DNA from: an uncultured Bacteroidales bacterium | GTDB lineage: Bacteria > Bacteroidota > Bacteroidia > Bacteroidales > Paludibacteraceae | Length of the DNA stretch: 38,102 nt | NCBI GenBank assembly: GCA_903830915.1 | Contig: CAIKVR010000279.1 | Span: 1-38,102, forward strand | Direction: 5' to 3' | Shown here: one piece after another, positions 35,501-38,102 of the stretch | How the letters are laid out: each line of letters begins with the position of its first letter | Position numbering within the stretch: position 1 is the stretch's first letter | Notes under the pieces: generated by a model | Told to the model about the DNA's origin: nothing | The model's database searches: none | What the model saw: the letters and a program-made list of their open reading frames with translations, nothing else | Made by a program: the position numbers and the translations under genes

Positions 35501-38102
35501 GTACATATACAGATGGGAGTACAGGTGCTAAATCATTTACTGGTGATATTTCAATTAGTAGTGGTGGAGTTTGGAATGAAACCAATTCAGCCGCTTATAA
35601 TATTGCAGGTAGTTTGACTAATAATGGAACTTCCTTTACTGCCAATACAGGTAATCATACCTTTTCGGGAAGCTCAAATTTTTTTAATGGAAGTACAATT
35701 TCTTCTATTCCATATTTAACTCTTAGTGGATCATACACTAATAATGGAACTTTAACTGTAGGGACAACTTTTGGTGGAACTGGTAATCTTATTAATAATG
35801 GTACATTAAATATTGGTGGTACAGCATGGACTGTTAATATCACAGCTTCTGCTATTGGAAATACAATAAATTATACGGGGTCAACAGCTCAAACAATTAG
35901 AGGTATTACATATTACAACCTCGGACTTTCAGGTGTTGGAACGAAAACATTTCCATCTGCAATTTCAATAAATAATAACATTTCTCTGGCTAGTGGAACT
36001 ACTGCTGATTTAGGATCTAATTTAGTTCACACAGCAAATGTGCTTAATTTGAATGGTGCAGCTCAGTCATCATCTTCTTATGGTGGTACTGGTTCATTAG
36101 CTTCAACTATAAATCCAACTTATTTCGTTGCAAATACTGGGGTTTTAAGTACTGCCAATAACTGGACAGGGGCTACAAGTGCTGATTGGAATACAGCAAC
36201 TAACTGGTCGAAAGGAACAGTGCCAACTGCTTCGGATGCTGCATTTGTTCCAAATGTTACAAATAAACCTATAATTAATTCCAGTGCAGTTTGTTCGAGC
36301 CTTACAGTATTTACAGGTTCTGCAGTTACAATCAATGGATCAAATACATTGACAGTATCAGGAAATATTGTCAATGCAGGAACGATAACTAGTAATTCCG
36401 GAACGATATCATTAACTGGGACATTTACAAATACTGGAACTTTCAATTCCAATACAGGAACTGTAAATTACAATGGAGCTGCACAAACAGTTGCTGGTGT
36501 AAATTATTATCACCTTGCATTATCAGGTTCCGGTGCTAAAACATTGCAGTCGGGAACAACAACAATTGGAGGAAATCTAACATTAAGTGGAACTACATCA
36601 ACAACAACTGTTGCCGGCTTATCCATTAACGGAAATTTAATTATTGGCGATGGAACAACTTTTAATGCTGCAGCTTACAATTTAACTGTGACTGGAACAA
36701 CAACAGTTGGTGGTGGAACTAGTGGAATACTCAATATAACTGGAATAAACACAAAAACTTTTACCGGAGATGTTATTTTAAGCAGTGGTAGTACCTGGAA
36801 TGAATCTGCAGCTTCGGATGTTAGCTTTGGTGGTAATTTAAGCAATAATGCTTCTACATTTACACTTAGTACAGGTAATCATACCTTTTCGGGCAGTTCA
36901 AATTTATTTAGTGGTAGTACAATTACTTCAATTCCATATTTAACTCTTAGCGGTTCATACACTAATAACGGAACTTTAACGGTAGGAACTACATTTGGTG
37001 GAACCGGAAATATAATAAATAATGGTACTTTAAATATTGGCGGTACAGCATGGAGTATCAATCTTACTGCATCTTCAATTGGAAATACTGTAAATTATAC
37101 GGGGTCATCTGCTCAAACAATTAGAGGTACTACCTATTATAATCTAGGTCTTTCCGGTGGTGGCACGAAAACATTTCCATCAGGAATTACAATAAATAAT
37201 AACATTTCATTGGCAAGTGGAACGGCAGCTGATTTAGGTTCCAGTTTAGTACATACAGCAAATGTACTTAATTTAAATGGAATCGCTCAGTCATCATCTA
37301 CTTACGGTGGTACAGGTTCTATAGCAACAACTATAAATGCAACTTATTTTGTTGCGAATACCGGTATTCTGAGTACTGCTAATAATTGGACAGGTGCAAC
37401 AAATACAGACTGGGCTACTGCAACCAATTGGTCTGATGGAGTTGTTCCAACGTCAACCGATGATGTATTCATACCAAACGTCACCAACAAACCTGTTATC
37501 GGAGCAGCAGCCAACTGTAATAATATCACTATCAATGCAAGCTCATCGGTTACCATTACCGGAACAAATACATTGACAATTGCAGGTAACTGGACAAACA
37601 ACGGTACATTTACAGCTAACAGCAGTACAGTATTGTTTACCGGAGCGACACAGACTATCAGTGGAACAAATACCTTCAATAACCTCACTGTGGGTGGAAC
37701 AGGATTAAAAACCTTCTCAACTACTCCTACAGTAAATGGTATTCTTTCCATGGAAGGAACAGGAACAGTTTCTGTTGCTCCTACCTATGGTGCTGCTGCA
37801 ACTTTACAATATAATACAACCGCTGCCCGTACCGCAGGTTCGGAATGGATTTCTCCATTTACAGCTACGGGTGGGGTGATTATTGGTAGTACTGGAGCTA
37901 TTTCACTCAACAGTGCGGAAGTTATCAATGCTCCTCTTACCATTAATTCAGGATCAACATTAAATACTACTTCTGCTAATAATTACGCGCTGACCTTTGG
38001 TGGAAACTTTACCAACAGTGGAACCCTAACCGCTAATGCTTCTGCCATTACTATCACCGGAACAGGAACACAAAGTATTGCCGGATTTACAACTACCGGT
38101 GG
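29584..38102 (+). CDS. Giant modular repeat surface protein (adhesin-like), 3' end beyond window
   Basis: The frame is open from 29506 to the window edge; from ATG 29584 it gives at least 2839 residues. A signal peptide (VSARIPGILGVLILLLYFSI, cleavage near TLSA) leads into a Thr/Asn/Gly/Ser-rich protein made of short beta-strand rungs such as GNFTNNGTFTANTSTVNLNG and NLTLSGSGTKT. This suggests a beta-helix fibre at the cell surface. Larger modules recur: a Trp module (DWNTATNWSDG..PT..D) at 29713, 32083, 34354, 36163 and 37387, each with one Cys in a C..(I/L/V)T(I/V)-like strand, plus others given as repeats. ATGs at 29533 and 29542 are alternative in-frame starts. The C-terminus, where a type IX sorting domain would be, is not in view. 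Adhesion is inference. Confidence 0.9.
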   Translation, partial: MKKKNSEAVSARIPGILGVLILLLYFSINTLSATTYYSRATGNWNTNTTWSLTSGGSAVSAGIYPIAGDIVYIQNNRTVTVNATAACADVNIATGSALTINGFNFTSSGTTTVSGTLTHTSTTATKTFNNVVISGGTWTNNASESYTIANLTLSGSTINGTGTGVFNVTGALNVASGTNTMNAMTITVGGTTTVQGTLVFASTTGNKTFGNVVLSGGTWTSNAAETYPCTNLTLSGGTITGSTTGTFTVSGNLAVTAGSVNNLYAFNLTVNGVTTVDGSAVFLSATGTKTFVGLTTVSSTGTWDNDNVVEPINFRGGLTNNGVFFAGTSVYTFSTNTQTINGTLSIPNITVTGVTVTNNGNLTIPTALSGTGALTNSATGTLNIGGTSGITTLTATAVGNIVNYNGAAQTVKATTYNNLTLSGSGTKTNTGTTVTGVLSIEGTAAPSTAPTWSGTAYTLQYKTTDAHTAGTEWISPFAGSGGVIIANTAGSVTMNSVEVMGTSVPLTINSGATLATGNFQLTLGGNFINNGGTFTAGSSPIVITGTATQSIAGFSSTGAVSSTKTGGIATFVGNVNAGSLTMNGLGGTMNLGSGLTHTISGIWTRTNGTLDGGSSVIKFGSSVSGNGGAFTANTSTVEWNATGAQTIPALAYYNLTLSGSGAKTLSTGTTIQNNFATAGTTTTTAVEAMTVGGNFTIGTGTSFSASTFTHNIAGNWSNTGTFNANTSTINLNGTTQSITGATSFNNLTLSGSATKFFTNAITTTGSFTINSGVIANLGTGLTHSANTLSIAGSGQPAGSWGGVGSAATFINSTYFAPASGTLNITSATCVAGSWTGLVSTDWNTATNWCDGVVPTSSTNVIINSGGNQPVINAASFCNNITVNAGASLTIAGTNSLTINGSWTNSGTFTANSGTVIYNGTSQTVVPVNYYHLTLSGSGTKTLQSATTTIGGDLTLSGTVSSTAVVGLTINGNMTIGTGTTFIAGAFTHNVKGNWSNGGIFTATGSTINLNGDVATTISASNFNNISISGLGTKTATGTLSIAGNFNLSSGGLAFNNATSNAISIAGNYTQSGGVFDFNSNATGSSSMTLNGNFSQTSAVGSMTTTGAGAPNGIITFNGSGTQTISTSTPGSCIWVKYIIPVGKTVQLLSNFTISSADLATQPTYQGEINVSGTFDFGTYVVSQVDGVPGTAMFTLNSGANLITSNATGLTGSIFATNMTTNLSSAANYEFKGASTGTFTTTPTANTVNNLTFSGIGTTSLGSDFTTNGALTVNSAVNLSMSTYLLTLNGNFINNGTASGTTGGVTIGGIGTQSIAGFTTTGGVTCSKSAGVATLTGNINAASLTNSTAGGTLNLGSGLTHTISGAWTRIAGTLDGGSSTLNIGGTVTNTAGTFTPSTGTVNYTGAAQTIADVNYYNLTFSGSAAKTMGANSTTIGGNLTLSGTASVTPAVALTISGNLTIGSGTTFTAGSFTHNIGGNFTNSGTFTPTTSTINLNGTTQSLSGATTFNNLTLAGSGTKTFANNTTTNGNFSIASGAVANLGTGLTHTASNLYLGGTQQSSSTWGGTGSVADNINTTYFAASTGIISNLKNWTGNTSTDWNLATNWSDGRIPTSTDNVIIPNVTNKPIIGASASCKNITINTGSSLTITGTNTLTVSGNWTNNGTFTANSSTVLFTGGTQTIVGTNTFNNLTAGGTGLKTFSTNPTVNGILSMEGTGTVSAAPTYGTAATLRYNTTTARTAGSEWITPFVATGGVIIGSTGVISLNSAEVINAPLTINSGSTLNTTSANNYALTFGGNFTNNGTLTANASPITITGTATQSIAGFTTTGTVSSTKTGGIATLSGNVSAGSLTINGAGGTLNLGTSLSHTITGDILITTGILDAGSSIITTSGNWTNNTWSSFTPGSSTVYMTGTAKAIGGIAPTTFNNLTVSSGSTTLNGNGNIAGNLTINSNATLTNSSTYTLSVTGTTTISGTYTDGSTGAKSFTGDISISSGGVWNETNSAAYNIAGSLTNNGTSFTANTGNHTFSGSSNFFNGSTISSIPYLTLSGSYTNNGTLTVGTTFGGTGNLINNGTLNIGGTAWTVNITASAIGNTINYTGSTAQTIRGITYYNLGLSGVGTKTFPSAISINNNISLASGTTADLGSNLVHTANVLNLNGAAQSSSSYGGTGSLASTINPTYFVANTGVLSTANNWTGATSADWNTATNWSKGTVPTASDAAFVPNVTNKPIINSSAVCSSLTVFTGSAVTINGSNTLTVSGNIVNAGTITSNSGTISLTGTFTNTGTFNSNTGTVNYNGAAQTVAGVNYYHLALSGSGAKTLQSGTTTIGGNLTLSGTTSTTTVAGLSINGNLIIGDGTTFNAAAYNLTVTGTTTVGGGTSGILNITGINTKTFTGDVILSSGSTWNESAASDVSFGGNLSNNASTFTLSTGNHTFSGSSNLFSGSTITSIPYLTLSGSYTNNGTLTVGTTFGGTGNIINNGTLNIGGTAWSINLTASSIGNTVNYTGSSAQTIRGTTYYNLGLSGGGTKTFPSGITINNNISLASGTAADLGSSLVHTANVLNLNGIAQSSSTYGGTGSIATTINATYFVANTGILSTANNWTGATNTDWATATNWSDGVVPTSTDDVFIPNVTNKPVIGAAANCNNITINASSSVTITGTNTLTIAGNWTNNGTFTANSSTVLFTGATQTISGTNTFNNLTVGGTGLKTFSTTPTVNGILSMEGTGTVSVAPTYGAAATLQYNTTAARTAGSEWISPFTATGGVIIGSTGAISLNSAEVINAPLTINSGSTLNTTSANNYALTFGGNFTNSGTLTANASAITITGTGTQSIAGFTTTG
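31231..34312 (+). repeat. Internal repeat pair, 2289-base spacing
   Basis: 31231-32023 and 33520-34312 encode homologous blocks running from QSIAGF through LDGGSS, YYNLT.SGS and STINLNGTTQS to TYFA. The offset is 2289 bases at both ends and at LDGGSS and STINLNG, with a compensated 3-base indel at YYNL. A third and a fourth QSIAGF stand at 35041 and 38074. Confidence 0.85.
34354..38102 (+). repeat. Internal repeat pair, 3033-base spacing
   Basis: 34354-35069 and 37387-38102 align gap-free at an offset of 3033 bases, from the Trp module through TGILSMEGTGTV-type and TAGSEWI.PF segments to QSIAGFTTTG. A stretch of 47 bases is identical (34891-34937 and 37924-37970). The second copy runs off the window end. 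A more diverged relative of its middle part is at about 30895-31250. Confidence 0.9.
35653..37387 (+). repeat. Internal repeat pair, 1224-base spacing
   Basis: 35653-36163 and 36877-37387 are near-copies at a constant offset of 1224 bases (NHTFSGSSN, IPYLTLSGSYTNNGTLTVG, LNIGGTAW, YYNLGLSG, SSYGGTGS, TYFVANTG). Similarity extends leftwards at a slightly different offset (1212 at TGTTT), which shows a 12-base indel between the copies. Confidence 0.88.

Noticed and set aside
29802-37751. Many long minus-strand open frames opposite the giant gene (up to about 180 codons, e.g. 35037-35585)
   Set aside because: They recur at matching places in the repeats and have low-complexity Val/Pro-rich composition, as expected from antisense reading of Thr/Asn/Gly-rich codons. 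The plus frame is open without a break and has a promoter and a signal peptide.
29584-38102. CRISPR-like or satellite DNA interpretation of the repeats
   Set aside because: Repeats are in-frame, diverged, several hundred bases long, and keep one coding frame throughout; there are no short identical repeats with unique spacers.

Overview
The window looks like a chromosomal segment of a Bacteroidota bacterium, probably of the Bacteroidales. The grounds are AT-rich spacers, several start codons without a clear Shine-Dalgarno, a Bacteroidota-type promoter (TTTG-N19-TAnnTTTG), an L36 protein without its zinc cysteines, Bacteroidota-type secreted repeat proteins, and the ribosomal-protein gene order. 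No species is assigned.

Layout. (1) 27-7995, + strand: the distal spc operon and the alpha operon (rplF, rplR, rpsE, rpmD, rplO, secY, map, infA, rpmJ, rpsM, rpsK, rpsD, rpoA, rplQ), closed by a strong intrinsic terminator at 8025-8057. Two unusually long internal spacers (rpmD-rplO and rpsK-rpsD) contain inverted repeats that could be regulatory RNA. (2) 8365-13609, - strand: a mixed set of accessory genes (secreted hypothetical protein, MFS transporter, DUF4337-like protein, small secreted repeat protein, START-domain protein, membrane protein of unknown function). (3) 13890-18873, - strand: a two-gene sensory operon, a FIST-domain protein followed by a 1276-residue multi-PAS hybrid histidine kinase with two receiver domains. 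(4) 19296-27820, + strand: a nine-gene respiratory operon. A Tat-exported 4Fe-4S protein, an NrfD/ActC-like quinol-site membrane protein and a membrane-anchored cytochrome c come first, then a SCO copper chaperone, an A2-type haem-copper oxidase (subunits I, III, IV and a cytochrome c-fused subunit II) and haem O synthase. Read together, they suggest a complete quinol to cytochrome c to oxygen route without cytochrome bc1 and without the molybdopterin-like subunit of alternative complex III. (5) 28040-28885: tandem remains of a nitroreductase gene and an Mrr-type restriction endonuclease gene, both broken by frameshifts and stops. (6) 29584 to the window end: the first 2839 codons of a giant, Thr/Asn/Gly/Ser-rich surface protein built from shuffled repeat modules, with a good promoter about 120-200 bases upstream.

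The housekeeping part is ordinary. The most interesting parts are the self-contained respiratory operon, the FIST/PAS sensor pair with its Cys-rich PAS domain, the two candidate ribosomal-operon leaders, and the modular giant protein, whose DNA shows several generations of internal duplication. No CRISPR array, tRNA, rRNA or intact mobile element was seen.
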